DNA of 64,000 nucleotides from an uncultured Mucilaginibacter sp. (GCA_903891475.1 CAITEP010000029.1:17264-81263), one strand, 5' to 3'. Positions 53,719 through 63,907 are shown, counted from the first letter of the stretch. Numbers and translations are program-made. Notes: a model not told the origin generated them from the letters alone.

Positions 53719-55533
53719 TCACAAGCCTTTTTGTATGGCATCATAAATAACATCCTGTATCCTCGGCCTAATACTTAAGTTTAGAAGTTTGGTACTAATA
53801 AAAGGGTTTACCCGGTTTGAGAGAAATATATAAATAAGGTTATATTTTGGATCAACCCAAACGCAGGTTCCAGTAAAGCCAGTATGCCCATAGGTGAATG
53901 AGGATGCTAGTTTTGATGGATAATGTTTTGCGGTATCAGGGTCCCATCTGTCAAAGCCTAAACCACGTCGGCTAATATTACTTTGTTTGGAGGTAAATAA
54001 ATCAACCGTTTCGGGCTTAATATAATTAGATCCTCCGTAAGTACCCCTATTTATCATCATTTGGTACAAAATGGCTATATCATTGGCATTGGCAAATAAA
54101 CCCGCGTGACCAGCAACTCCGCCCATTAAAGCTGCGGTGGGGTCGTGTACGTAACCATTTAATAAGGCATGCCTGTATACTTGTTCATCTTCGGTTGGTA
54201 CAATTTCTTTAGTAGTAAATCTCCGTAACGGTAAAAATCCGGCAGTTTGCAATCCGAGGGGATTATATATTTGTTGCTGAACATAGTTGTTTTCGGGAGT
54301 GGCGGTAATGGTTTCAATTATTTGCTGCATCATGCACATGCTCAAATCGCTATAAACATACTGTCCTTTTGTTTTTAAGGGCGAGTTGAGCATTTGCGGC
54401 CACATTACCTCCTTAAAATAATCCTTTCGTAAAAAATACTTGTCGTTTACCTTGGTAGGGAATAAAGCGGATGAATCGACGGTGTAATCGGTTGGTTTTA
54501 TTAATTCAAAGGTGGATATATCTGGTATTAAACCTGCTTGGTGCAATAAAATATCACGCACTTTGATGTCGCCTTTATTTGTTTTTCGTGTTTGTGGCAA
54601 ATAATACCCTAAGGTAGAATCAAGCAAAAGTTTCCCTTGATCGTACAATTGCATGGTCTCCATGGTAGTTGCCGAAATTTTTGTCATGGAGGCCAAATCA
54701 AAAATATCCGTTATTTTCTCGGGAATTTGCCTTTCGTAAGTATGGTAACCATAGGCTTTATTTAAAATAACCTTCCCGTCTTTCACCACTAATATCACAC
54801 AACCTGGTGCTGCACGGTTTTGTATCATTTCGTTGGCTATATTATCAATGGACAGTAGGTTGTTTGAATTAATACCAGCAGCTTCCGGAACGGTATATTG
54901 CAATCGGATTTTAGCTGTTTTAAAGCCCATATTGACCCTATAGAATGGAGATAGGGTGATTTTTAATTTATTGTTGATGCCTACACCACCACAAATTACT
55001 TGGGCATTGTAAAAATTAGCGATGGTACTTGTTCGTTGCGACCATACAATGGGCACCGATGGGAAGTTTAACTTTATCAATGCATCGCTACTTCCGAATA
55101 ATGAAATAATAATATTTTTTACTTTTTGGTTCGAATTAATGAAATCAAGGATAGCGGGATTGCTCAGGTCGGCATCGGTAAGTTGTATAATGATGGTATT
55201 GAACAACTTTAAATCGGCCGAGAGGTCATCGAATGATTTTGGTGCCGAATAAGCACTGCCATTAAAACCGGTAACCTTGGTATATTTATTTAATAAACTA
55301 TCAAAACCCGCAAACTGTGGGTTGTTAAAATGAACGCTTGCAACCTTTAACTGGTCGAAGTTTTGAAGTGGTACTGCATAATTGGCGTTATTAAATAAAA
55401 AGGTTGATTGCTCGGCTAGTTTTTCTTCTGCTAGGTAATCTTTTCCTGATATATTTGGCTGGGCGCAAGCCTGATTCAAAAAAATTGAACATAAAAATAA
55501 CAGCGTGGGTAAATAGGTTTTATTTTTTCTCAT
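53719..55533 (-). CDS. Beta-lactamase-family serine hydrolase with a GH3 C-terminal remnant
   Basis: 604 residues, with a signal peptide and Cys near residue 23 (NQACAQ). Residues about 40-215 resemble the C-terminal domain of family 3 glycosidases as found in the large Bacteroidota GH3-serine hydrolase fusions (NANYAVPLQNFDQLKVASV, CGGVGINNKLKITLSPFYRVNMG, RLQYTVPEAAGI). The catalytic GH3 TIM barrel that should precede it is missing. The hydrolase domain (about 225-600) has SMTK at 282-285, a YSD second motif and HTGFTGT. Probably acts on peptidoglycan peptides or esters. Its ATG overlaps the amidohydrolase stop by 14 bases. Confidence 0.82.
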   Translation of the reverse strand: MRKNKTYLPTLLFLCSIFLNQACAQPNISGKDYLAEEKLAEQSTFLFNNANYAVPLQNFDQLKVASVHFNNPQFAGFDSLLNKYTKVTGFNGSAYSAPKSFDDLSADLKLFNTIIIQLTDADLSNPAILDFINSNQKVKNIIISLFGSSDALIKLNFPSVPIVWSQRTSTIANFYNAQVICGGVGINNKLKITLSPFYRVNMGFKTAKIRLQYTVPEAAGINSNNLLSIDNIANEMIQNRAAPGCVILVVKDGKVILNKAYGYHTYERQIPEKITDIFDLASMTKISATTMETMQLYDQGKLLLDSTLGYYLPQTRKTNKGDIKVRDILLHQAGLIPDISTFELIKPTDYTVDSSALFPTKVNDKYFLRKDYFKEVMWPQMLNSPLKTKGQYVYSDLSMCMMQQIIETITATPENNYVQQQIYNPLGLQTAGFLPLRRFTTKEIVPTEDEQVYRHALLNGYVHDPTAALMGGVAGHAGLFANANDIAILYQMMINRGTYGGSNYIKPETVDLFTSKQSNISRRGLGFDRWDPDTAKHYPSKLASSFTYGHTGFTGTCVWVDPKYNLIYIFLSNRVNPFISTKLLNLSIRPRIQDVIYDAIQKGL

Positions 55534-57151
55534 AAACCAAATTTCCGTTAATATAGGTTTTTAAAACTTTTACAGTTGGAATTTCTTGCGCGTCAATTTT
55601 CATGATATCCTTATCAAGTATTACAAAATCGGCATAGTTGCCAACTTTTATGCTGCCTTTTTCATTTTCCTCAAAATTAGCCTTGGCTGCCCAAGTGGTG
55701 ATGCCCATCAAGGCTTGTTTACGACTGAGCGCGTTTTCTGTTTGAAAACCACCGGCAGGATAGTTTTTTAAATCCTTACGGGCAACCGCGGCATAAAATG
55801 TATAAAGTGGATTAATATTTTCTACCGGAAAATCAGTACCTAAAGGTATCCAGCCATTTTGGTTCAATAGCTGTTTGTATATATAGGCGGTTTTTAGTCG
55901 TTTTTTGCCCAATCGGTCGCCAGCCCAATACATATCAGATGTGGCGTGGGTAGGTTGAACAGACGGTATAATATTGTAATCGCCAAAATATTTGACATCC
56001 TGAGGTGAAACAATCTGAGCGTGCTCAATCCGCCAACGGCGGTCGTTCTTGCCTTTTAAAACATCGGCATAAATTTTAAGCATTGCCCTATTTGCGGAGT
56101 CGCCAATGGCATGGGTACACATTTGAAATCCTTTATCAACCAATTTTTGCGCTATTTCCTTAAAATGCTCCTGCTTGCTTAATAAAAAGCCACTCCATCC
56201 TTTTTGGTCGGCATAGGGTTGTAACAAACAGGCACCTCTTGAGCCTAAGGCACCATCGGCATATAATTTAAAGGCGCCAACATGCAAACCTGGAGTTTTA
56301 AAAACGCCATGCTTAAATAGATAATCGTAATTACTTTGCTGGTCTGATAGCATTACATACAAACGCATTTTTAACGCGCCTTTATGCTGCAGCTCGTTAA
56401 TAGTGTTTATCATGGTGTATGATAATCCGCAATCATCCACCGTAGTTAAACCAACCGCCACACAATTACTTTGGGCGCCTAATAATGCTGCCTGAATGGC
56501 CGTATCGGCAGGGGGAGGTATTTTTTTGAATACTAAATCTTGCGCGTTATCAACCAATATACCTGTCAATTTGCCATTTATCATTTCAATTTTACCCCCG
56601 ATTATAGTGGATTTAGTTGTTATACCCGCAATATTTAGCGCGGCTTGGTTAGCAATGATGGCATGCCCGTCAATCCTACTCAAAACAACTGGTCTAACAG
56701 GGAAAAGTGAGTCGAGCTTAGCTTTATCAGGAAACTGCCTTACTTTCCATTTGTTTTGGTTCCATCCTCTTCCTACAAGCCAGCCATCCGCATATTTGCG
56801 CGAATAAACAACAATCGAATCTATCACCTCCTGCCAACTACTTGTTTTTTCAAGCTTTGCTTCTTGAAGCCCTAAGCCATATTCATAAAAATGAGCATGC
56901 GCATCAATAAATCCCGGATATAGCGCTTTATTGCCAGCATCTATTATATTTTTAGCTTGGTATTTACGCTCCAACGAATCGGCATCTCCAACCGCGATAA
57001 TTTTCCCATTTTTTACAACAACCGCATTAGCCATAGAAAATTTATTGTCGACCGTATAAATGGTAGCGTTTTTTATTAATAAATCGGCATTGTAATCTCT
57101 TTGTTTACAGGCAAATACAAATAATAAAATAAAGGGGAATAGTTTTTTCAT
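55520..57151 (-). CDS. YtcJ-like amidohydrolase, putative lipoprotein
   Basis: 543 residues. A hydrophobic leader ends FVFAC, a possible but atypical lipobox with Phe before Ala. The metal-dependent amidohydrolase fold starts with LLIKNATIYTVD and GFIDAHAHF (HxH metal ligands near 90). RIDGHAI, THAIGDSANRAML, RIEHAQIV and GTDFPVENINPLYTFYAAV follow in the order of the YtcJ/amidohydrolase 3 group. Substrate unknown. Translationally linked to the serine hydrolase downstream, which suggests a shared scavenging or cell-wall role. Confidence 0.85.
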   Translation of the reverse strand: MKKLFPFILLFVFACKQRDYNADLLIKNATIYTVDNKFSMANAVVVKNGKIIAVGDADSLERKYQAKNIIDAGNKALYPGFIDAHAHFYEYGLGLQEAKLEKTSSWQEVIDSIVVYSRKYADGWLVGRGWNQNKWKVRQFPDKAKLDSLFPVRPVVLSRIDGHAIIANQAALNIAGITTKSTIIGGKIEMINGKLTGILVDNAQDLVFKKIPPPADTAIQAALLGAQSNCVAVGLTTVDDCGLSYTMINTINELQHKGALKMRLYVMLSDQQSNYDYLFKHGVFKTPGLHVGAFKLYADGALGSRGACLLQPYADQKGWSGFLLSKQEHFKEIAQKLVDKGFQMCTHAIGDSANRAMLKIYADVLKGKNDRRWRIEHAQIVSPQDVKYFGDYNIIPSVQPTHATSDMYWAGDRLGKKRLKTAYIYKQLLNQNGWIPLGTDFPVENINPLYTFYAAVARKDLKNYPAGGFQTENALSRKQALMGITTWAAKANFEENEKGSIKVGNYADFVILDKDIMKIDAQEIPTVKVLKTYINGNLVYEKK

Positions 57152-57224
57152 GCAAAAAAATTAAAACGGTAAGCTACAAAACTAAATGCAAAATCAAATA
57201 AGTAAAGTTATGAGCTTAAATATT

Positions 57225-57232
57225 TAATTTTG
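57225..57232 (+). promoter_or_regulatory. Candidate -7 box (TAATTTTG) for mutL
   Basis: Matches TAnnTTTG and would give a leader of about 40 bases before the mutL ATG. No -33 TTG is seen at the standard distance. Confidence 0.4.
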
Positions 57233-57279
57233 CGCTTCAAAATAAAAGCCGAGAGGCGTGGAGCAGAATACGAAGAAAT

Positions 57280-59130
57280 ATGCCAGATATAATACAACTT
57301 TTACCGGATGCAGTTGCCAACCAAATTGCCGCGGGCGAAGTAGTACAAAGACCAGCGTCGGCAGTAAAAGAACTGATTGAGAATGCCGTTGACGCGGGTG
57401 CCGATAAGATACAGGTAATTTTAAAGGATGCTGGTAAGGCATTGATACAGTTAATTGATAACGGCTGTGGCATGAGCCTTACCGATGCGCGTATGAGCTT
57501 TGAACGGCATGCAACCTCTAAAATAAAAAAAGCCGACGATTTATTTGCCATTCGTACGATGGGTTTTAGGGGAGAGGCTTTAGCCTCCATAGCTGCGATT
57601 GCTCAGGTTGAACTAAAAACTCGGAGGCATGAGGACGAACTTGGTACAATCATATATATAGAAGGTTCGGAAGTAATAAAACAAGAAGCTTGTTCGGCCG
57701 ATACAGGCACTTCTATAGCCGTTAAGAATTTGTTTTATAATACGCCCGCCAGGCGAAACTTTTTAAAAAGCAACCCGGTGGAGATGCGGCATATTATTGA
57801 CGAATTTCAGCGGGTGGCATTGGCAAATCCTAAAATTTTCTTGACACTACATCATGATGGGCAGGAAGTTTTTCATTTGCCGGGCAGCAGCCTAAAACAG
57901 CGCATTGTTCATTTACTGGGAAATAGCTATAACCAAAGGCTGGTCCCAGTGGAGGAAGACACCACCATTATTAATTTACACGGTTTTGTAGGCAAACCCG
58001 AATTTGCAAGAAAAACAAGGGGAGAGCAATTCTTTTTTGTAAATAACCGTTTTATTCGCGATTCGTACCTCAATCATGCAGTTTTGTCAGCCTTTCAGGA
58101 ATTATTGCCAGAGGAGACTTTTCCGCTATATATACTATATATAGATATTGACCCCTCTAAAATTGATATCAATGTCCATCCAACAAAAACAGAGATAAAA
58201 TATCAAGACGAAAAATCAATTTATGCCATTATCAGGTCGGCAGTAAAACGCTCCCTAGGTAAGTACAACATTACCCCAACCCTTGATTTCGACCAGGAAA
58301 ACAGCATTGAGCATTTAGTAACACTGAAACCCTTAGATGAAATAGTTGCACCCACCATTGCTTTTAATCCGGATTTTAATCCATTTAATGATGAAAAAGA
58401 ACAAAGCAGGGCAAGCCATCATCAAGACAATGCCTACCGTCAATCGCCTATTCCGAGCAATTGGGATACTTTGTACGAAATAAGTAAAAGGGAAGAAACA
58501 ATACAAAAAACTGCCAATTTTGATGAAAGTCAATTTATGGAGCATACGGAAGTAAGTAAGGTAATATCCAATCAGCTTGTTCAATTGCACAACAGATTTA
58601 TATTATCGCCCATCAAATCGGGTGTTATGCTGATTAACCAACAGGCTGCGCACGAGCGTATTTTGTACGAACGCTATTTACAGCAGTTACAAAACCATTC
58701 GGGTGTTAGTCAACAAAGTTTGTTCCCGCAATCGGTTACATTAAATAGTATTGATTTTGCTTTATTGAATGAGTTGCTACCTGAAATTAAAGCACTTGGA
58801 TTTGATATTAGGGAATTTGGTAAAAATACAGTAGTTGTGGATGGCATACCTGCCGATTTGAACAATACCAATGAGCATGAATTACTGGAACAGTTATTGG
58901 AAGGGTATAAAAATAATCAATTAGAGCTAAAATTAGATAAAAGAGACAGTTTGGCAAGGTCATTAGCTAAAAATGCTGCCATTAAAGCGGGTACAAAAAT
59001 GACGAGCGAAGAAATGGAATTATTGGTCGACCAGCTTTTTGCTTGCCAAATGCCTAATTTAGCATTGAACGGCAAGCTTATTATTACCACTTTTACCATG
59101 ACCGAACTTTTAGCCAGGTTTGATAAATAA
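57280..59130 (+). CDS. mutL: DNA mismatch repair protein MutL
   Basis: Links mismatch recognition by MutS to strand removal. 616 residues. GHKL ATPase motifs are intact: ELIENAVDAGADKI, DNGCGM and GFRGEALASI. The linker spans about 335-420. In the C-terminal domain the endonuclease motif DQHA(x)2E(x)4E reads N453-Q-Q-A-A-H-E459-R-I-L-Y-E464, so the first Asp is Asn and the His is Gln. The zinc-site CPHGRP is not recognisable; CQMPNLALNGK stands near its place. Nicking activity may therefore be lost or altered. A rhomboid gene follows 21 bases later. Confidence 0.95.
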   Translation: MPDIIQLLPDAVANQIAAGEVVQRPASAVKELIENAVDAGADKIQVILKDAGKALIQLIDNGCGMSLTDARMSFERHATSKIKKADDLFAIRTMGFRGEALASIAAIAQVELKTRRHEDELGTIIYIEGSEVIKQEACSADTGTSIAVKNLFYNTPARRNFLKSNPVEMRHIIDEFQRVALANPKIFLTLHHDGQEVFHLPGSSLKQRIVHLLGNSYNQRLVPVEEDTTIINLHGFVGKPEFARKTRGEQFFFVNNRFIRDSYLNHAVLSAFQELLPEETFPLYILYIDIDPSKIDINVHPTKTEIKYQDEKSIYAIIRSAVKRSLGKYNITPTLDFDQENSIEHLVTLKPLDEIVAPTIAFNPDFNPFNDEKEQSRASHHQDNAYRQSPIPSNWDTLYEISKREETIQKTANFDESQFMEHTEVSKVISNQLVQLHNRFILSPIKSGVMLINQQAAHERILYERYLQQLQNHSGVSQQSLFPQSVTLNSIDFALLNELLPEIKALGFDIREFGKNTVVVDGIPADLNNTNEHELLEQLLEGYKNNQLELKLDKRDSLARSLAKNAAIKAGTKMTSEEMELLVDQLFACQMPNLALNGKLIITTFTMTELLARFDK

Positions 59131-59151
59131 AACAAAACATAGATTTAGATT

Positions 59152-59868
59152 ATGAATTTTAATAGGCAATCACCTTTCGCCAATTTAACACCGGTTGTAA
59201 AAAACCTTTTGATTATTAACCTGATATTTTTTTTGGCTTATTTAATATTCGATAGCAAATACGTGCTGGGGCCAATTACAAGAGTTTTAGGGGCGTATTA
59301 TTTTAATTCACGTGCATTTAGACCGTGGCAAATAATCACCTACATGTTTATGCATGGTGGTTTTGAACACATACTATTTAACATGTTCGCTCTTTTTTCT
59401 TTTGGGCCAATTTTGGAGTATTACATAGGTTCGAAAAAATTTTTCAACCTGTATTTTATTTGTGGAATTGGAGCATTTCTTTGTCAAACTATTGTTCAGG
59501 CTATTGAAGTACAATCAATTACAGGAAGTATGATATTGCCATTTAGCAATCATGTCATTGACTCAATTTCAATGGAAAAATTAAAAGCAATCTACAACTA
59601 TCCAATGGTAGGCGCGTCGGGTGCGATTTTTGGTTTATTGGTCGCGTTTGGAATGATTTATCCAAATCTAGAATTAATGATACTCTTTCTTCCTATTCCT
59701 ATCAAAGCTAAATATCTTATTCCTATTTATATTGTTTTAGAGCTTTTTTTAGGTTTTGGTCAGTTTGCTGGTGATAATGTTGCTCACTTTGCTCATATAG
59801 GCGGAGCCCTTTTCGGATTTATTTTGTTAAAGCTTTGGAATATTAAAGGACCAAGGCAATTATTTTAA
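59152..59868 (+). CDS. Rhomboid family intramembrane serine protease (second copy)
   Basis: 238 residues with about six membrane helices. Catalytic Ser156 lies in GASGAIFG and His215 in HFAHIGGALFGF; MFMHGGFEHILFNMFALFSFG matches the family. It is shorter than the copy at 17074, lacking the basic tail, and has a longer loop at 115-150. Co-oriented with mutL, 21 bases after it. The order mutL-rhomboid is common in Bacteroidota. Substrates unknown. Confidence 0.93.
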   Translation: MNFNRQSPFANLTPVVKNLLIINLIFFLAYLIFDSKYVLGPITRVLGAYYFNSRAFRPWQIITYMFMHGGFEHILFNMFALFSFGPILEYYIGSKKFFNLYFICGIGAFLCQTIVQAIEVQSITGSMILPFSNHVIDSISMEKLKAIYNYPMVGASGAIFGLLVAFGMIYPNLELMILFLPIPIKAKYLIPIYIVLELFLGFGQFAGDNVAHFAHIGGALFGFILLKLWNIKGPRQLF

Positions 59869-60271
59869 GAAATTTCAAATAATTTGTATAAAGGCTTATG
59901 TATTTTGTATTTTTTCGAAAAAAAATTAAGTAAAATTTTTGTTGCAAAGCTTTTCTAAAATTCATATTTTTAGTTTTTAAAATTAATATTTAAAGCTATT
60001 TTTTTAAATAAATAATTGCTGGGTTAATAAAATAGTGTTTTTATTATAAAATTAGTTAAATTATAGATAATTTTCATTTGACATTAATCTACTCAATTTA
60101 TAAAAAGATTTTTAAAATACATCGTTTTCGAAAACTATTTACTACTTTTACTACGTATAAAAGTGGAGAGTAATTAATGGAATGATATTTATAAGCCATT
60201 AGCAACTTAAAATCTTATTATTTACGTTTAGATTATACCATAAAAAACATTTTTGAATAAAGAATTTAGTT
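59869..60271. other. AT-rich intergenic region before the second T9SS protein
   Basis: About 400 bases, very AT-rich with homopolymer T and A runs. A near-consensus TACGTTTA occurs near 60223. No coding frame or RNA gene is seen; the region probably holds the promoter and a long leader. Confidence 0.5.
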
Positions 60272-63200
60272 ATGAAAAAACAGTTACTATTTTTATTAGT
60301 TCTCTTCTTCGTGATCTCGGGAATAAATATGACCTATGCGGCAGGAACTACTTACACATGGATTGGTGGAACAACGGGTAATTGGAATAACTCTGCTAAT
60401 TGGGGAACTCCTACCGTTACCAATGGATTTTACCCTGGTCAAAGTGGCTCAGTTGATGCGGTAATCATTAAAACCAACGCGAATATAACCATGCCTGCTC
60501 TTGCCGGTAGCGATGTTTACACCCTTACATCTTTTACTATCAGTACTAATGGTACAACTGCAACATTAACTCAATCCAATAGTGCCGATTTGTTTAGCGT
60601 TTCAGGTACTTTTAAAGTTAATTCAAGCACATCATTAACCCTAATAAACGCCCAAAATTTCAATTTTTCCACTCAAACTATAAATGGAGGCCTTACCTTA
60701 AACAATTGTAAAGGAATTGTTATTACAGGAACCGCATCTGCATCTACAGCATATGCAGTTACAAATGGCTCCCAAATAACCTTTCAAAATAATTTTGCAA
60801 GTAGCGCTGCCTTTTCATTAATTGGTTCGAGCAGTAACATTTCTAAATTAATTGTAGATCACTACAATTCTACTTTCCTTGGTAGTTTTACAAATAATGG
60901 TACTGGTACTTTTACCATGACCGATGGTGAAATTGATATAATTTACCCCGGTGCAGTTTTTAACAACAATGGTACCATGACCGTTACAAATTCTTCTTTA
61001 ACTTCATTAATTAACTGCACAAATTATAATACCATATTTTCTAACGTTGGTACTTTCAATGCGACCGGAACCAATATTCTTTTGAATGGTGATGGCTCAG
61101 GAACGGTTGGTTCTCAGTTTCAAAATACTGGTGCGGGAATCGTAAATAGCAATAGCAGTACATTTTATTTGGGTGGTATAAATAGCTCCATTATTAATGA
61201 TTATGGGGCTACATTCAATTCAAATGCTTCAACTTTCGACCTTTATGGTGGAGAGAACGATGCGAATGGTACAGGGGCAACCAATTCTATTTATAATAGC
61301 GGAATATTTAAAGCAACGAATGGCTCGCTATTTTCAATGCCAAATAATAACGCGAATATTTTCAATGGGGGGTCAACTTGGTATACAAGTGTTGAAACAT
61401 CTGCAGATACCGCTTTCTTTATTTTGGATCCAACCTCTAGAATAATAGCGACTGGTGCTGGAAGCGTTGTATACAATAATTATCCAAACCAAAGCCCTTC
61501 AAATACTGCCACTGGAGTATTTATTTTACAATCTAATATAAACAATAGTGCTTTTATACAGGTTGGTGCCACAAAGCGTGCAGACATGCCAGCAATATTT
61601 GTGGGTCAATTCTATGTGCAACGTTTTTTTACTGGTCAAGGTTTAGCTAATTATCGAGGGTATAGATTAATTTCCGCACCGGTTAATGCTGTTTCACCAG
61701 CTTCAGGAACCAGTAATTATGTTGATTACAGTTACCTGAATAAAACATTACAATCCACTTATGCTGGATTTACTTATTATGGTATGGCAACTGGTGGTAC
61801 GGGCGCTGGCTTTAGTATCTATAACAAAAATCCTTTGTTTTACCTTTATAATGAAACTTATAATCCTGCTAATATAAACTCAGGGTTTACTGCAAGTAAA
61901 TATCCTGGTATTACTGATGTGGTTGGTACAAGTTTAAGCTGGGCATCTACCGCTACCGGTTCAAATGTAACGGGAACATCACAAGTTCCGGCTGGTAATG
62001 GTGCCTTAATATATTATGTTGGTCCTAATACTCGTGGAAATTTATCATCAGCAATCCTTCCTACTAATTCAACTGTTTCTTATTTAGGCTATTTAAATCA
62101 GGGTGATATTACAGTATATCCATGGTTTACCCCTGGTGTAGGTACATTATCTTACACATCTGCATTACCTGCACAAAACTACCCGGGTGTAAATTTGGTT
62201 GGTAATCCATATGCTGCAATGATTGATTTGAGTGCAGTGGCTCATGATAATTTTAGTGGGGCTTCAACAACTTTTTATGAACTAGACGACGCTAGTTCGC
62301 AAGTTAATTATACTTATGCTAGTTATGTTTGGGATGATGTACATTCGTCTGGTTTAACCTCCGGTTCAAACGCATCACAGTATGTTGAAACAGGACAAGG
62401 ATTTTTTGTAAAAGCTACCTCAGCGGGTAAAGCCTTAATATTTAAGGAAAGTCAAAAAGTATATGATATTTCGAAGTTAAACTACGGAGGTTCCCCGGCA
62501 GGTGTTTTAGCTCTTAATACCAATAAAAAAGTATTTGGAAATGTTTCATCTTCCAAAGCAATTGCGCCAAGCTCAGGCAGTGATTTTGCAGGCTTACACT
62601 TGATGCTTAAAAAAGATAGTACAAATTATCATGAAACTGGTATTTATTTCGCTAAAAGTTATTCAGATAAATTAGACAATATTGATGCACCTGATTTAGA
62701 TGGTATTTCAATAAAAACGTTTTTATCAAGTTATACTGCCGATGGTACAAGAGTTTCAATAAACGGAATGGGAAGTTATACCTCTGGGAAATCGGTTAAA
62801 CTTTATGTAAAAGGTGCAATTGATGGTTCTTACTCATTAAACCTTACTGATGTTATTAACATAGACCCAACAATATCTACAGTTAGTTTGATAGATAATT
62901 ATAAGAAAGATACTATAAATTTAGTACAGGCTAAGTCTTATAGCTTTGATATTTTTAATGCCGATACAAATAGTTATGGATCTAACAGATTTGTACTTTC
63001 TGTTCAAAGAAAGCCTTTGGCACCTTATCAATTAGTTGCTTTTACTGCTTCTAAAGTAAACAGCAATATAGCAGTTACATGGCAAACGAACAATGAAGGA
63101 AATTACACAGGTTTTGGCTTGCAAAAATTAGATGTTGCCAGCAATAAGTTCCTAACTATTGATAGTTTACAAAGTAGTGGTAAAGGAAATTATGTATTTA

Positions 63201-63568
63201 ACGATCCTAGTGCTATTATTGGTGATAATACTTACCGTTTGGCTCAAAATAATATTGACGGTATGGTTTCATATTCAACCCCTGTTACTATCAAATATGG
63301 TTTGTTATCGGTTCCAAAAGCTTTAAGTATATTTCCAAATCCAGTAAAAGATAACGCTTTGTTTGATTTTAGTGGAATAGTAGCAAATCAAAATGGTAAT
63401 TTTGAGATTAATATCTATAATACAACTGGGGTTTTAATTTTGCAAAGAACTTCTACAACTAACTTTTTAAACTCTGATTTGAGCTCATTAAAGTCAGGTA
63501 TTTACGTTGTTCAGGTAAAATCAAGTAATGGAAATATTTTAGGAAAATCTACCTTTATAAAAAATTAA
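60272..63568 (+). CDS. Large secreted T9SS cargo protein
   Basis: 1098 residues with a signal peptide ending near MTYAAG. TWIGGTTGNWNNSANWG at about 30-46 is a motif seen at the start of many Bacteroidota exoproteins. Residues about 50-420 are rich in Asn, Ser, Thr and Gly with short repeating strands (NNGTGTFTMTDGEI, NNNGTMTVTNSSL), suggesting a beta-helix or adhesin stalk. From about 445 come RGYRLISAPV, NLVGNPYAAMIDL and VETGQGFFVKAT, a common module in such proteins. The last ~85 residues (LSIFPNPVKDNALFDFSG) form a type A T9SS sorting domain. Likely a surface adhesin or matrix protein; the ligand is not known. Confidence 0.82.
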   Translation: MKKQLLFLLVLFFVISGINMTYAAGTTYTWIGGTTGNWNNSANWGTPTVTNGFYPGQSGSVDAVIIKTNANITMPALAGSDVYTLTSFTISTNGTTATLTQSNSADLFSVSGTFKVNSSTSLTLINAQNFNFSTQTINGGLTLNNCKGIVITGTASASTAYAVTNGSQITFQNNFASSAAFSLIGSSSNISKLIVDHYNSTFLGSFTNNGTGTFTMTDGEIDIIYPGAVFNNNGTMTVTNSSLTSLINCTNYNTIFSNVGTFNATGTNILLNGDGSGTVGSQFQNTGAGIVNSNSSTFYLGGINSSIINDYGATFNSNASTFDLYGGENDANGTGATNSIYNSGIFKATNGSLFSMPNNNANIFNGGSTWYTSVETSADTAFFILDPTSRIIATGAGSVVYNNYPNQSPSNTATGVFILQSNINNSAFIQVGATKRADMPAIFVGQFYVQRFFTGQGLANYRGYRLISAPVNAVSPASGTSNYVDYSYLNKTLQSTYAGFTYYGMATGGTGAGFSIYNKNPLFYLYNETYNPANINSGFTASKYPGITDVVGTSLSWASTATGSNVTGTSQVPAGNGALIYYVGPNTRGNLSSAILPTNSTVSYLGYLNQGDITVYPWFTPGVGTLSYTSALPAQNYPGVNLVGNPYAAMIDLSAVAHDNFSGASTTFYELDDASSQVNYTYASYVWDDVHSSGLTSGSNASQYVETGQGFFVKATSAGKALIFKESQKVYDISKLNYGGSPAGVLALNTNKKVFGNVSSSKAIAPSSGSDFAGLHLMLKKDSTNYHETGIYFAKSYSDKLDNIDAPDLDGISIKTFLSSYTADGTRVSINGMGSYTSGKSVKLYVKGAIDGSYSLNLTDVINIDPTISTVSLIDNYKKDTINLVQAKSYSFDIFNADTNSYGSNRFVLSVQRKPLAPYQLVAFTASKVNSNIAVTWQTNNEGNYTGFGLQKLDVASNKFLTIDSLQSSGKGNYVFNDPSAIIGDNTYRLAQNNIDGMVSYSTPVTIKYGLLSVPKALSIFPNPVKDNALFDFSGIVANQNGNFEINIYNTTGVLILQRTSTTNFLNSDLSSLKSGIYVVQVKSSNGNILGKSTFIKN

Positions 63569-63626
63569 CGTCAGCTGCAGTTTAAATTCATACAAATAAT
63601 TTATTATAAATTTAATATAACAAGTA

Positions 63627-63857
63627 ATGAAAAGATATTTTTCGATGTTTAAAATGGTTTTTATCATTGTTCTAATAAACATCTTATTCCTTATACCAAA
63701 TGGTTTGAGAGCTCAAGGCGTTTTGCCTTGTAATGGAGGTGACCCTGTTAATGATTGCCCAATTGACTTAAGCGTTTGGTTTTTAGTAGCTGGAGTAGTT
63801 GTTTTAAGTTTTATTGCCAGATTTAGGATAAAACAACAGCAAATAGCAAAAAGTTAA
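63627..63857 (+). CDS. Small exported protein with PID-CTERM-like tail
   Basis: 76 residues: a signal peptide to about residue 30 (GLRAQG), a short mature part with two Cys (PCNGGDPVNDC), then PIDLSVWFLVAGVVVL, a membrane helix and a basic tail RFRIKQQQIAKS. A Pro-Ile-Asp motif followed by a helix and a Lys/Arg-rich end is the architecture of PID-CTERM proteins, predicted exosortase-type sorting substrates in Bacteroidota. The Gly-rich helix usual in that group is only partly kept. It lies 58 bases after the T9SS gene and may share its transcript. The sorting enzyme is not in the window. Confidence 0.65.
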   Translation: MKRYFSMFKMVFIIVLINILFLIPNGLRAQGVLPCNGGDPVNDCPIDLSVWFLVAGVVVLSFIARFRIKQQQIAKS

Positions 63858-63907
63858 AATTTTAGGTAATGTGGTCAAAAATGGTTGGTGATTCTATTGA
63901 AAAAAAT

